Source: an uncultured Alphaproteobacteria bacterium
Lineage (GTDB): Bacteria; Pseudomonadota; Alphaproteobacteria; Rhodobacterales; Rhodobacteraceae
Direction of reading: 5' to 3'
DNA: 64,000 nt
NCBI GenBank assembly: GCA_902581005.1
Contig: CACHMT010000003.1
Location: 1-64,000 of the forward strand
The first letter of the stretch is position 1; each line of letters opens with the position of its first letter. A program made the position numbers and the translations under genes. Positions 30,861 through 41,721 of the stretch are shown piece after piece. Under the pieces are notes generated by a model. That model saw only the letters and a list, made by a program, of their open reading frames with translations, was not told the origin of the DNA and made no database searches.

Positions 30861-31628
30861 ATGGGCATGTATAGTAAGAGAACTAAGAATATTAAAGAAA
30901 ATAGCGCCTACTATATGTTTGGCTTGCACGCCGTAAAGGCTGCAATAAAAAATCCTGATCGTAAAATACATGAGCTATGGATTAGTCAAAATGCAAGAGC
31001 TAAAATATTTTCCGATTATGCAATTCCTAACATACCCATTTTTAATCTCGATAAATCAAAAAATTTACCAATTTCAGAAAATAAAGTTCATCAAGGAGCT
31101 ATTTTAAAAGTAAGTCCCTTAAAACAGCCAAGTGACATTTATGAGATCCATAAAAATAAGCAGGCTAAATTAATTATTATTCTAGATAAGGTTAGTGATC
31201 CACAAAATGTTGGAACTATCATCAGATCAAGCCTATTCTTTAATTGCAATGCTATAATTAACACTCTAAACGGCGGGTCAAGAGAAAATGGAAGCCTTGT
31301 AAAAGCAGCTTCAGGGGCCTTTGAACGAGTACACTACATACAAGCTACGAACATTGCACAAACGATCGTTAAATTAAAGAAACTTGGATATATTATTATA
31401 GGGCTTGATGAAACCGCAACAGAGAAAGTATCTTCATTTAAGAAAGGAAATGATGATATTGCAATTGTCTTTGGAGCAGAAGGGAAAGGGATAAGGCGTT
31501 TGACAAAAGAATACTGTGATATGTTGTTATCTATAGATGGTAACCACACGTTTTCATCACTAAATGTATCGACAGCCGTTGGAATAACACTTTTCAACAT
31601 TCAATCAAATAAACTGTATGACGTTTAA
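30861..31628 (+). CDS. rlmB: 23S rRNA (guanosine-2'-O-)-methyltransferase RlmB-like (SpoU/TrmH family)
   Basis: YYMFGLHAVKAAIKNPDRKIHELWIS; LDKVSDPQNVGTIIRSSLFF; VFGAEGKGIRRLTKEYCD; SLNVSTAVGITLF. Confidence 0.93.
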   Translation: MGMYSKRTKNIKENSAYYMFGLHAVKAAIKNPDRKIHELWISQNARAKIFSDYAIPNIPIFNLDKSKNLPISENKVHQGAILKVSPLKQPSDIYEIHKNKQAKLIIILDKVSDPQNVGTIIRSSLFFNCNAIINTLNGGSRENGSLVKAASGAFERVHYIQATNIAQTIVKLKKLGYIIIGLDETATEKVSSFKKGNDDIAIVFGAEGKGIRRLTKEYCDMLLSIDGNHTFSSLNVSTAVGITLFNIQSNKLYDV

Positions 31629-31711
31629 TCAGACCTTCTCCCAATAGTTTTCTAGCTATCTAATTTATGATATATTATATTCGCTTTTAAAGATCGTTAA
31701 GATAAAGTGAA

Positions 31712-33655
31712 ATGAATAAAAATAAGCTAGCTCTAAATTTATCAAAAACATCAATCCAGCTTCTAAAAAAAGGCAGTAAGAAAACTTGGAGTGTGCTTGG
31801 ATCAGTTGACCCATCATCAAAAAACCTTGAAAAAGACCTAGTTTCACTAAGAAATCAAGCTGCGGCTTTATCAACAAAAAAACCAATAGTAGACGTCCTT
31901 CTACCTCGAGAGTTAGTCCTTTCACAAACTATCGTTATTGAAGACAATTTTTCTATTCAATATTGTAAACAAGTAACAGCTAAACGATGTGGCCTGAATG
32001 AAAATGAACTATTAATAGCGGTCGGAGACTCGTCCACAAGAAGCACTATTCCAATTGCGGCCATATCTGCAAATTCTATAACTGAGTCCAGAAATTTCGT
32101 GAAAAGAGCAGGATTTCGGCCTGAAAGATATATTGCTTCAAGTAAGATATCAGGATTTAAAAAAAGTCCCGTTTTTTTTAATGATAATAGTTCAAAAAGA
32201 CTATTTGATCTTGAAGGACAAACATTTAAACGGGCTCTATCAATAATCAGTTTTTTACTATTTGCTGGTTTTTTATTTTCGCTGACTTCCACATTTTTGG
32301 AATATAGGTCTAATAATAAGCCCTATAATTATTTAGCTGACTCTAGAGAATTTAGAGATAAAGAAAATAACTTGAAACCCGAACTTACTTTATTGGCGAA
32401 AGCAAAGAAAACCTCTTCTACGCGACTAGATATATCAATTTTTGAAGCAAAAGATCCAAATCATATAGATCTTCCTCAAATACCTAAAAATCACTCTCCT
32501 AAAATTTTTTCTTATAATAAATTCTCGGTAAAATCCCAATTTAATGCAAACCAAAAAACAGTACAGTTGAAAGAACTAAACATTGGAGAGATAAATAATC
32601 CAATGTCAATTCCCGAAAACCCAATCAAGTTCGATGACTTTAAAGAATTTGCTAAATTGGAAAAAGTGGCATTATTAAGTTCTTTTGCGAAACAGCAAAA
32701 AAAAGTACATGGATCGCTTCCGAAAATAGATAAAAATTTTTCATATTCAAAACATCGAGAAGATAAACAATCTAATCCATCAAAAACTATTTCAAATAGC
32801 CTAAAAATGAAGATGGTTTTTGATAATCCAAAAAAAGAAAGGAGTATAAATCATGAATACAAAAAAATAGTTATTGAAGAGGTTTTTTCAGATCTATCTT
32901 TAACTAAAATTCTAATTACAACGGCAACTAGAAGAGCTAGTACGCTTCCATTAATCTTCTTTGACGTCAAAAAACCAAATATTCTAAGTTCCAATAGAAT
33001 GATTGGATTTAATTTTATAAATGATGAAAATAAAGCTTTGATAAGACCCGCAAATATAATCCAAGAAGAATTTTTGATTAGCACTCTTGTACCCACTTAT
33101 GGCAATGAACTGATTTTAAATCATCAATTAAATGTAAAACTGAAAGAGCAAGGTATTGATGTTAAGTTGTTAAAAAGTAATCAAGGAAAAGATTCGATAC
33201 AATTTACCTTATGGAATGGCAAAAAACCTACCATAAAGCCAAATATAATTGACTCAATTAAAGTTTTAGACGATCCTACTAAGTCTACTGGAGCAGTGAC
33301 ATTTGTTGATATTCCTCCTGGAATGCCCACGGAGGTCAGTAAATTGAAAAAAGTTGCTGCTAGCTCAATCAGAAACTTAAATGTCAGAAGCAAGCCACCA
33401 AGCATACCTAGGAGGGCCTCTATAGTCGGAAATTCAACACTACGCAATTTGATAGAATTAAATAGGACAAATTTAATTGGTGTCTTTGGTAAAAGAACGG
33501 GACGAATTGCTTTAATAAGATTATCCTCTGGCAATACAGTTAAAGTTAAAGTAGGACAGCAATTTGGGAATGGCTGGAGAGTTATAAGTATCGACCTCGA
33601 TAAAATTCATATTACTAATGGAAGGAGACAAGAAACTCTTAGAATTCCTGGATAA
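31712..33655 (+). CDS. Uncharacterised single-TM protein; C-terminal PilP/GspC-like segment
   Basis: N-terminal ~175 aa cytoplasmic-like, TM ISFLLFAGFLFSLTSTFLEY (approx. 32239-32305), low-complexity periplasmic linker, C-terminal NLIGVFGKRTGRIALIRLSSGNTVKVKVGQQFGNGWRVISIDLDKIHITNGRRQETLRIPG. Confidence 0.7.
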   Translation: MNKNKLALNLSKTSIQLLKKGSKKTWSVLGSVDPSSKNLEKDLVSLRNQAAALSTKKPIVDVLLPRELVLSQTIVIEDNFSIQYCKQVTAKRCGLNENELLIAVGDSSTRSTIPIAAISANSITESRNFVKRAGFRPERYIASSKISGFKKSPVFFNDNSSKRLFDLEGQTFKRALSIISFLLFAGFLFSLTSTFLEYRSNNKPYNYLADSREFRDKENNLKPELTLLAKAKKTSSTRLDISIFEAKDPNHIDLPQIPKNHSPKIFSYNKFSVKSQFNANQKTVQLKELNIGEINNPMSIPENPIKFDDFKEFAKLEKVALLSSFAKQQKKVHGSLPKIDKNFSYSKHREDKQSNPSKTISNSLKMKMVFDNPKKERSINHEYKKIVIEEVFSDLSLTKILITTATRRASTLPLIFFDVKKPNILSSNRMIGFNFINDENKALIRPANIIQEEFLISTLVPTYGNELILNHQLNVKLKEQGIDVKLLKSNQGKDSIQFTLWNGKKPTIKPNIIDSIKVLDDPTKSTGAVTFVDIPPGMPTEVSKLKKVAASSIRNLNVRSKPPSIPRRASIVGNSTLRNLIELNRTNLIGVFGKRTGRIALIRLSSGNTVKVKVGQQFGNGWRVISIDLDKIHITNGRRQETLRIPG

Positions 33656-33671
33656 AATTTTTCTCAATCTT

Positions 33672-34301
33672 CTATTTTGTACCATATAACCTATCACCTG
33701 CATCTCCAAGCCCCGGTAGGATATATCCAATGTCATTGAGTGATCTATCCAATGATGCGGTGAAAACTTTAACATCTGGATGATTTTTCTGCATAACCTC
33801 AACACCCTCTGGTGCAGCTAATAGACACAAAAATCTGATGTCTTTTGCCCCTTTTTTCTTAAGGTAATCAACAGCAAATGACACAGATCCTCCAGTCGCA
33901 AGCATTGGGTCAACAGCTATACATACGCGATTGCTCAAATCACCAGGAACCTTAGAGTAATACTCAACCGGTTGTAGTGTTTTTTCGTTCCTATATAAAC
34001 CAAGGAAGCCTACACGAGCAGAAGGTATCAGATCTAAAACCCCATCAAGCAAGCCATTACCAGCTCTCAGAATAGAAATTAGGGCTAGCTTTTTTCCTGC
34101 CAAAGTTGGTGCCTCATACCTTTCTAGAGGAGTTTCTATAGATATCGTTTCCATTGGCAAATTTCTTGTAATCTCATAGGCAAGAAGTAAACTTATTTCC
34201 TTTAAGAGTGTTCTAAAATGATTAGAGGAAGTTGTCTTTTTTCTCATTTCTGTAAGTTTATGTTGAATTAATGGGTGGTTGATTATAGTTAAGTTTTCCA
34301 T
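33672..34301 (-). CDS. upp: Uracil phosphoribosyltransferase
   Basis: [56 protein letters not shown]. Confidence 0.96.
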   Translation of the reverse strand: MENLTIINHPLIQHKLTEMRKKTTSSNHFRTLLKEISLLLAYEITRNLPMETISIETPLERYEAPTLAGKKLALISILRAGNGLLDGVLDLIPSARVGFLGLYRNEKTLQPVEYYSKVPGDLSNRVCIAVDPMLATGGSVSFAVDYLKKKGAKDIRFLCLLAAPEGVEVMQKNHPDVKVFTASLDRSLNDIGYILPGLGDAGDRLYGTK

Positions 34302-34312
34302 TTATTTACTTC

Positions 34313-35290
34313 CTAAAGTTGTTGAATTAATTTTTCTTTGAGTCTTGCCTCACAAAAAGCAAACTCTAAAGACTTCCTATTAATTTGCGAAAAGATCTCA
34401 AATCCCCAACCAAAAACATCATGAAGATCCTGATATTCTTTGGATAAACTTGTAGAAAAGAAAGGAGGATCATCTGTCGAAATGGAGATTGGTAGGTCTC
34501 TATTAAATAAAAAGTTAATTGGGTGATCATCAAGTGATGGATATAAGCCAAGCGCTATGTTTGAACCTGGACATACTTCAAGTAAGATATTCTCTTTTGA
34601 TAGGTTCATTATCGTTTCTTCGCTTTCGCATGATCTAACGCCATGACCTACTCTGGTTACTCCAAGTTTTATAGCTTCATCCACAGATTTTGCTCCACAT
34701 ATCTCCCCGGCATGAGTAGTTGTCCCCAGTCCAGAATCTTTAGCAAATTCAAAGCTTCTCATGAAATCTAATGTATTGAATTTTGTTTCATCTCCGGCCA
34801 TGCCAAAACCAACGACATTTTTATCTTTAACCTTCGAGGCAAACCTTGAGGCTTCTAAAGCCTTCTCAGGACCAAGATGTCTTATACAAACAATAATAAA
34901 ATAGGTATAAATACCATATTTTTTTTCATACTCATCTGCAACTTTGCTAGCAATATTTAAAAAACGTTCCCATCGGTCATTGGGTCGATCACTCCATAAA
35001 TGAGGCCCCAAAAAAACTTCGGTATATATAACATTTTCCTTAACCTGCTTATCAAGTACGTGGCGAACGAGCGCCTCAAAATTTTTTTCGTCTAAAAATA
35101 TGTTCGTTACTATTTCATATATAGTAAGAAATTGATCAAAATTCTGCCATTTGTAGTTCCCATTTTTATCAAAGATTTCTGGAATCTCTATGCTACTACC
35201 GTAACATATTTCTCTAACGAATTCCGGTGAAGCTGCTCCCTCGAGGTGAATATGTAATTCAACTTTTTTACATAGTGCAAATGAGCTCAT
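34313..35290 (-). CDS. add: Adenosine deaminase
   Basis: KVELHIHLEGAASPEFV; THAGEICGAKSVDEAIKLGVTRVGHG; ISTDDPPFF. Confidence 0.93.
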   Translation of the reverse strand: MSSFALCKKVELHIHLEGAASPEFVREICYGSSIEIPEIFDKNGNYKWQNFDQFLTIYEIVTNIFLDEKNFEALVRHVLDKQVKENVIYTEVFLGPHLWSDRPNDRWERFLNIASKVADEYEKKYGIYTYFIIVCIRHLGPEKALEASRFASKVKDKNVVGFGMAGDETKFNTLDFMRSFEFAKDSGLGTTTHAGEICGAKSVDEAIKLGVTRVGHGVRSCESEETIMNLSKENILLEVCPGSNIALGLYPSLDDHPINFLFNRDLPISISTDDPPFFSTSLSKEYQDLHDVFGWGFEIFSQINRKSLEFAFCEARLKEKLIQQL

Positions 35291-35303
35291 AATTGAATAC
35301 CTA

Positions 35304-36485
35304 TTAGTATTTTTCTAACTTAAGGAAGGTTTCTACCAACGACCCTATATCAGAAAAATTAATCAATCCGTAACATTTATTAATCAAATTATGTTTTTTT
35401 ATCAGAACAGGAACTTGTTCTCTAGTATGATCTGTTCCTTTAAAGGTAGGATCGTTTCCGTGATCTGCTGTAATCAACAAAAAGTCATCTCTATTTAAAA
35501 TTGAAAAAAGCTTTGGTAATTGCTTATCAAACTTTTCCAATGCTCTTGCATAACCGGGCAAATCTCTCCTATGACCATATAAAGTATCGAACTCAACAAA
35601 GTTTGCAAATATTAAATCACCAGTGTTTGCCTTTTCAATGACATTCAGCATTTTATCAAATAATTTATCGTCGGACATCCCAGATATAGACTTGCTTATT
35701 CCTCGATGTCCAAAAATGTCTGCAATTTTACCTATGCCAAAACATTTTTTTCCAGATTTAATAACTTTGTCACATAAGGTTTGTATTGGTGGAGGTAATA
35801 TAAAATCCTTTCTATTTTTGGTACGAAAAAAATCGTCTTTATTGCATCCAAGAAAAGGTCTCGCAATTATTCGTTGCACCCGCAAATTATTAAAAATTTC
35901 AGAGGCGATTTTACAGGTTTTGTATAAACGATCTAATCCAAATACTTGTTCATGGGCTGCTATTTGGACCACACTGTCAGCTGAGGTATATACGATTGGG
36001 CACCTACTGTCTATGTGAGATTCACCATATTCTTTAATAATGTCTTCGCCAGATGCGTGCTTATTTCCTAAAACACCAGTCACTTTCGCTTCTTTGATAA
36101 GCATATCCATTTCTTTTTTAGGAAAAACTGGTACACTTTTAGGAAAAGTATACCAACCAATTGAATTAGTATAACCAACTATTTCATGATGACCGGTCGG
36201 CGTATCCTTCCCTTTAGAACGCTCTTTAGCTACAGCATAGGATCCAACAGTGCTATCAGTATTCGGAAGGGTTAAGCCAGTTGATAACCTTGCAGCGCTA
36301 TATATACCTAAAGACTCAAGATTAGGAATCTTTAATGCTCCCCTCCGTCCAATATCCGCATCGCCGTTTGAACAGGCCAAAGCAATAGAACCGAATGTGT
36401 TGGACCCTTCATCATTATAGAGCTTAGCATCAGGAGCACCTCCAACACCCAAAGAGTCTAAAACAATCAATATAGCCTTACCCAT
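35304..36485 (-). CDS. deoB: Phosphopentomutase
   Basis: [45 protein letters not shown]. Confidence 0.96.
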   Translation of the reverse strand: MGKAILIVLDSLGVGGAPDAKLYNDEGSNTFGSIALACSNGDADIGRRGALKIPNLESLGIYSAARLSTGLTLPNTDSTVGSYAVAKERSKGKDTPTGHHEIVGYTNSIGWYTFPKSVPVFPKKEMDMLIKEAKVTGVLGNKHASGEDIIKEYGESHIDSRCPIVYTSADSVVQIAAHEQVFGLDRLYKTCKIASEIFNNLRVQRIIARPFLGCNKDDFFRTKNRKDFILPPPIQTLCDKVIKSGKKCFGIGKIADIFGHRGISKSISGMSDDKLFDKMLNVIEKANTGDLIFANFVEFDTLYGHRRDLPGYARALEKFDKQLPKLFSILNRDDFLLITADHGNDPTFKGTDHTREQVPVLIKKHNLINKCYGLINFSDIGSLVETFLKLEKY

Positions 36486-37798
36486 TAAACAACTTTTCGC
36501 AAAATCGGGGTCCTTAATTGCACCGGTCCACTCTCAGAAATAGAAAAACAATCATTGATTTCTTTTTCCAAAGATGCAGTTAACAATTCGCCAGCACCAT
36601 GCAAAAACAGGAGAGATGTTTTATTATTGACCTCTTGCCCAGATTTCACTACCTCTGTAAATCCAACAGATAGGTCAAGCTTATCTGAAGCCTTCTGTCT
36701 CCCTCCACCTATTTTTACAAGAACATCACCCAATGCTTTTGTATTAATTTGAGAAATAAACCCTTCTTTTTTTGCCTTAACGGGTACCACTGAATTAGCT
36801 CTCGGGAGTACCTTTTGATAAATTGATAAAAAGTTTTTTGGCCCACCTAAGGCCGATACCATTTTTTCAAAGCACTCAGCCACATGACCAGATTCAAGAA
36901 GTGAATAGATTTTCTGCTTTATATCTGATGGGCTTTTTTCCGAGTAAACCATCGAATATAATTCAACTGATAAAGCTATTGTTGTGTCCAAAAGGGCATA
37001 TTCATTTTTATTTTTTCCTAATAGAACTTCGACTACTGTTTCTACTTCTAGAGAATTACCTATTGATGAGCTAAGAGGGTCGTCCATGTTAGTTATCAGA
37101 GCTTTCGTATTACAATTTGATGCTTTTCCAATAGAAACCAAACTTTCAGCTAATTTTTTTGCTTGCTTTATATTTGCCATTAATGCGCCTCTACCAACTT
37201 TAACATCCAGAATTAGATTGGGTATTCCAGAGGCAAGCTTTTTTGAGATTATAGATGCTGTAATTAAATCAACAGAGTCGACTGTACTGGTTACATCTCT
37301 TGTAGCGTAAAGTATTTTATCGGCAGGCACTAACTTAGAAGTCTGACCTACAATAGCGCATCCTACCTCTGACACAATCCTTTGAAACGCAGTTTCACTT
37401 TGCTCTACTTCGTATCCGGGTATCGAAGAAAGTTTATCCAAAGTGCCTCCGGTATGCCCTAAACCCTTGCCAGAAATCATAGGTACAAAACAACCTAAAC
37501 TAGCCATTAGGGGTGCGAGGATTAGAGAGACTGTATCACCAACTCCCCCAGTGGAATGCTTATCAACTATTGGCCCGTCTAGATCCCACTTTAAAACCGT
37601 TCCACTATTCTTCATCGAATTGGTTAAATTAATTTTTTCATGTTCGCTCAAACCATTTATCCATGATGCCATCAAAAAAGCGCCCGTTTGAGCAGGTTCA
37701 ACTTTATTGTTAGACAATTCTTGTATAAACCAATCTATTTCGGCGGAAGTCAGTTGCTGTTTATCTCTTTTCTTTCTAATCAAATCTTGAATAAACAT
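36485..37798 (-). CDS. deoA: Thymidine phosphorylase
   Basis: [44 protein letters not shown]. Confidence 0.96.
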   Translation of the reverse strand: MFIQDLIRKKRDKQQLTSAEIDWFIQELSNNKVEPAQTGAFLMASWINGLSEHEKINLTNSMKNSGTVLKWDLDGPIVDKHSTGGVGDTVSLILAPLMASLGCFVPMISGKGLGHTGGTLDKLSSIPGYEVEQSETAFQRIVSEVGCAIVGQTSKLVPADKILYATRDVTSTVDSVDLITASIISKKLASGIPNLILDVKVGRGALMANIKQAKKLAESLVSIGKASNCNTKALITNMDDPLSSSIGNSLEVETVVEVLLGKNKNEYALLDTTIALSVELYSMVYSEKSPSDIKQKIYSLLESGHVAECFEKMVSALGGPKNFLSIYQKVLPRANSVVPVKAKKEGFISQINTKALGDVLVKIGGGRQKASDKLDLSVGFTEVVKSGQEVNNKTSLLFLHGAGELLTASLEKEINDCFSISESGPVQLRTPILRKVV

Positions 37799-37941
37799 AA
37801 TTTGGCCTGTAGCACTTACTCTATTTCTTTGTGTAGCAAATAGGTTACGAACTCTATATACTATAGCATTACTGTACTATTCTAAACTAACAATTTGATC
37901 CAACTAAATTTGATGCACTAAAAATCACAAAAAATTATAAA

Positions 37942-38934
37942 ATGCCACTAGACAAAAACTTTAATAAAAGAAAATTGGATGACGTGATTGTGAAGAATGA
38001 GGGCATTCCCTTTCAGCTAGAGGCTATTAACGAAGTTAGGATTAATAAAAGCGCTGTAGAAAAAAGATGCGCTTCGGCAACCAACCGTCGCACAGTGAAA
38101 AAACATAACCAGGTCGCATGGCTACTTAAGGCAATTACATGCATGGATCTTACTACGCTATCTGGTGATGATACCGAGAGCAGAGTAGTTCGACTTTGTA
38201 ATAAAGCCAAGACTCCTTTACGCAATGATCTTCTGAAGAAGCTTGGGATAGAAGATTTAAATATAAAAGTAGGAGGCATCTGTGTTTATCACCAATTCAT
38301 ACGAACCGCATTAGGCGCTCTTCAAGGGTCCACTATTCCAGTAGTTGCTGTGTCTACGGGGTTTCCAGCGGGGCATACTCCAAAAAAAACAAAAATTACA
38401 GAGATAAAAGAGTCAATAAGGAGTGGTGCTCAAGAAATTGATATTGTAATCTCAAGAAGACATGTTTTGTCTGGAAATTGGAAAAAGCTGTACGATGAAG
38501 TATCAGAGTATAAAGAAGCTTCGGGTACGGCTTGTCTTAAAACTATTTTAGCTACCGGTGAATTAGGGACATTAAAGAATGTGAAGAAGGCTGCCTTGAT
38601 TTGTATGATGGCTGGTGCAAACTTTATAAAAACATCTACTGGTAAAGAAAGCATAAACGCAACATTACCCTTTACTCTGGTTATGTGCAGAGCAATTAGA
38701 GAATATCGCGAATGCACAGGGTTTGAAGTAGGATACAAACCCGCAGGAGGAATTTCATCGGCAAAAGATTGTTTATCTCATATGATACTGGTAAAAGAAG
38801 AACTTGGTTCAAAATGGCTACACCCTTTCCTCTTCAGGGTTGGTGCTTCATCTTTGCTTTCCGATATCGAGAGACAGATAGAGCATTTTGTGACAGGTCA
38901 TTACTCCTCATTTAATAGACATGGCATGGCGTAG
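37942..38934 (+). CDS. deoC: Deoxyribose-phosphate aldolase
   Basis: CMDLTTLSGDDTESRVVRLCNKA; STGFPAGHTPKKTKITEIKESI; FIKTSTGKESINATL; GYKPAGGISSAKDCL. Confidence 0.94.
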   Translation: MPLDKNFNKRKLDDVIVKNEGIPFQLEAINEVRINKSAVEKRCASATNRRTVKKHNQVAWLLKAITCMDLTTLSGDDTESRVVRLCNKAKTPLRNDLLKKLGIEDLNIKVGGICVYHQFIRTALGALQGSTIPVVAVSTGFPAGHTPKKTKITEIKESIRSGAQEIDIVISRRHVLSGNWKKLYDEVSEYKEASGTACLKTILATGELGTLKNVKKAALICMMAGANFIKTSTGKESINATLPFTLVMCRAIREYRECTGFEVGYKPAGGISSAKDCLSHMILVKEELGSKWLHPFLFRVGASSLLSDIERQIEHFVTGHYSSFNRHGMA

Positions 38935-38938
38935 GTAA

Positions 38939-41308
38939 ATGAAAAAGATTGAAGATTCTTTTAAAAAAATGGGCTATGAAGAAGCTCTTGAGAGTGACAA
39001 AGAAGCCCTCGAGTGGATTGCTAAGCATAATGGCCAATTCGGACATTTTATTGGCGGTAGATTTACTAAACCAAAAAACTTATTCAAAACCATTAATCCT
39101 TTTAATAAAAAAGAAATCGCTAAGGTTTCGCAAGGAACTATTACTGATATTAAAAACTCTGTGAAAATTGCAAGATCAGGCCTCGAGAGATGGCAATCGC
39201 TTAGTTGCTTTCAGAGATCGAAATATTTGTATGCTATAGCAAGATATATTCAAAAGGAATCGCGAACAATCTCTGTTTTAGAATCATTAGAAAATGGAAA
39301 ATCAATTCGCGAGAGTAGAGACATTGACATACCTCTTGCAGCAAGACACTTCTATTATCATGTAGGATGGGCTCAATTACTTGATGAAGAGTTTGAAAAC
39401 TATTCCCCCGTCGGGATATGTGGGCAAATTATCCCATGGAATTTCCCACTCCTAATGTTGGCATGGAAAGTTGCCCCTGCAATTGCAGCCGGTAATTCAG
39501 TGATCCTTAAACCAGCTGAACAAACCTCTCTGACAGCACTTTATTTTGCAGAAATATGCAGGAGAATTAAGCTGCCAGCAGGTGTAGTAAACGTAGTAAC
39601 TGGTGACGGAATAACTGGATCATATCTGGTACAACAAAAGGATGTTTCCAAAATTGCCTTCACTGGCTCAACGGAGGTTGGCAAAGAAATTAAGAAAAGT
39701 ACGGCGGGAAGTGGAAAAAAACTAACTTTAGAATTAGGAGGAAAATCTCCTTTTATCATATTTGATGATGCTGATCTAGATAGTGCTGTTGAAGGTTTAG
39801 TTGACGCAATTTGGTTTAATCAAGGACAGGTTTGCTGCGCTGGATCTAGGCTTTTATTACAGGAGACGATCAGTACAAAGGTAGAAAAGAAAATCCTTTC
39901 AAGAATGAAAAAATTAAGGTTTGGCAATCCATTAGATAAAAGTATAGATATGGGGCCTTTAGTAAGCTTTGAACAACAGAGTAGAGTTAAAGGTTTAGTT
40001 GATAAAGGAGTAGAAAGTGGAGCAGACATCTTCCAGTGTGATATACCCTCTAATCTAAAAGGATACTTTTATCCACCGACACTACTAAAAAATGTTTCCC
40101 CTTCAATGGAGATTTTCCAGAAAGAAATATTTGGTCCTGTTCTTTCTTCAACGACATTTAGAACACCAGAAGAAGCAATCTCCCTCGCAAATAATTCCCG
40201 CTACGGGCTATCGGCGAGTATTTGGAGCGAGAATATTAACCTTGCGCTGGATATTGCACCAAAATTAAAAGTGGGAGTTGTATGGATAAACTCTACGAAC
40301 GTTTTTGATGCTGCTGTTGGGTTCGGGGGTTACAGAGAGAGTGGATATGGTAGAGAGGGTGGGAAAGAGGGAATGTATGAATATCTAAAATTTAATTCCG
40401 ACCACTACCAAATAAAAGAAGCGAGAGTATTGAAGAAAAATATTTCAGTAAAAAAGAAATCTATTTCTCATATAGACCAAACTAGAAAAATGTATATTGG
40501 CGGCACACAAAAGAGAGGAGATAGTGGGCACTCTATAGTGATATTTGATAATCAAAGAGAAGAGATAGCGACGGTGGGACGCGGTAATCGAAAAGATATA
40601 AGAAATGCTGTAGAGGCAGCCAATAAGCAAATGAATTGGACCGTGCTTAGCTCTCATGCTAGAGCACAAATTATGTTTTATATTGCAGAAAACCTTTCGC
40701 AAAGAAGAGATTATTTTATAAGTTTGTTATCTTCGACAACCTTTTGTCAAAATCCTATACAAGAATTTGATACCGCCTTAAACAGATTGTTTACCTTTGC
40801 TTCGTGGGCAGATAAATTCGATGGCGCTGTCCATCAAGCGCCAATAAGAGCAAATACCATTGCACTTAACGAACCTGTTGGTGTTATCGGGGTTATATGC
40901 CCTAATCTTGCACCCTTGGCTTCTTTTGTCACTCTCATTGCAGCAGCACTTTGTCAAGGAAATCGCTTAGTAGTTATTCCTTCAGAAAATTTTCCCTTGC
41001 CTGCGGTAGATATGTATCAAATATTTGAGACGTCAGATGTTCCTCCTGCAGCAATTAATATTGTAACTGGAAAATACGAGGAACTTATCAAAACGCTTTC
41101 TGAGCATAATTCTGTTGATGGGATATGGAATTTTGGAGATCCAAAATACGAGTCTGATATTGATATAGCCTCCATTTCGAATTTAAAACAAATATGGTCG
41201 ATAAATGGAAACAACATTAACTGGATTAACTATCATGCAAGCTTCAATAAATTGCTATTAAGAAAATCGAGTCAAGTTAAGAATATTTGGATACCATATG
41301 GAGAGTGA
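38939..41308 (+). CDS. Two-domain aldehyde dehydrogenase (active N-terminal ALDH + truncated second ALDH-like domain)
   Basis: NPWNFPLLMLAWK-type region, TLELGGKSPFIIF, FNQGQVCCAGSRLL catalytic Cys; second domain from about 40477 (MYIGGTQKRGDSGHSIVIFDNQREEIATV...) lacks a recognisable catalytic Cys segment. Confidence 0.92.
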   Translation: MKKIEDSFKKMGYEEALESDKEALEWIAKHNGQFGHFIGGRFTKPKNLFKTINPFNKKEIAKVSQGTITDIKNSVKIARSGLERWQSLSCFQRSKYLYAIARYIQKESRTISVLESLENGKSIRESRDIDIPLAARHFYYHVGWAQLLDEEFENYSPVGICGQIIPWNFPLLMLAWKVAPAIAAGNSVILKPAEQTSLTALYFAEICRRIKLPAGVVNVVTGDGITGSYLVQQKDVSKIAFTGSTEVGKEIKKSTAGSGKKLTLELGGKSPFIIFDDADLDSAVEGLVDAIWFNQGQVCCAGSRLLLQETISTKVEKKILSRMKKLRFGNPLDKSIDMGPLVSFEQQSRVKGLVDKGVESGADIFQCDIPSNLKGYFYPPTLLKNVSPSMEIFQKEIFGPVLSSTTFRTPEEAISLANNSRYGLSASIWSENINLALDIAPKLKVGVVWINSTNVFDAAVGFGGYRESGYGREGGKEGMYEYLKFNSDHYQIKEARVLKKNISVKKKSISHIDQTRKMYIGGTQKRGDSGHSIVIFDNQREEIATVGRGNRKDIRNAVEAANKQMNWTVLSSHARAQIMFYIAENLSQRRDYFISLLSSTTFCQNPIQEFDTALNRLFTFASWADKFDGAVHQAPIRANTIALNEPVGVIGVICPNLAPLASFVTLIAAALCQGNRLVVIPSENFPLPAVDMYQIFETSDVPPAAINIVTGKYEELIKTLSEHNSVDGIWNFGDPKYESDIDIASISNLKQIWSINGNNINWINYHASFNKLLLRKSSQVKNIWIPYGE

Positions 41309-41315
41309 GATTTGA

Positions 41316-41714
41316 TCAAATAGTATTCAAATCAAAAGCACCTGGTAGCAATAACCCCATAGTTGTTTCTTCTAGAACATCCTCAAGATTGCAAAGATAA
41401 ACCGGCGTGTAAGGTTTTGAAAATTCCATTAGTCTCTGTCTACATCCCCCACAGGGAGTTGTAGGTTTCTTTGTGTCTGCCATCACCAATATTTCATCGA
41501 TTTCAGTGCATCCATCAGTAACCATTTTTCCTATTGCGGCCGCCTCAGCACACATCCCTTGTGGAAATGCGCTGTTTTCAACATTTACTCCAGTGTAAAT
41601 AGCGGCGTTTATTCCAAGCAAGCTAACTGAAACATTAAAGTTTGAATAAGGTGCATAGGCATTTGAGAAAACACTCTTTGCATTAGAAAAAAGTAATGTT
41701 TTTTTTTGCTTCAT
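41316..41714 (-). CDS. cdd: Cytidine deaminase
   Basis: CAEAAAIGKMV and PCGGCRQRLMEF zinc motifs. Confidence 0.95.
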   Translation of the reverse strand: MKQKKTLLFSNAKSVFSNAYAPYSNFNVSVSLLGINAAIYTGVNVENSAFPQGMCAEAAAIGKMVTDGCTEIDEILVMADTKKPTTPCGGCRQRLMEFSKPYTPVYLCNLEDVLEETTMGLLLPGAFDLNTI

Positions 41715-41721
41715 CTTATTT

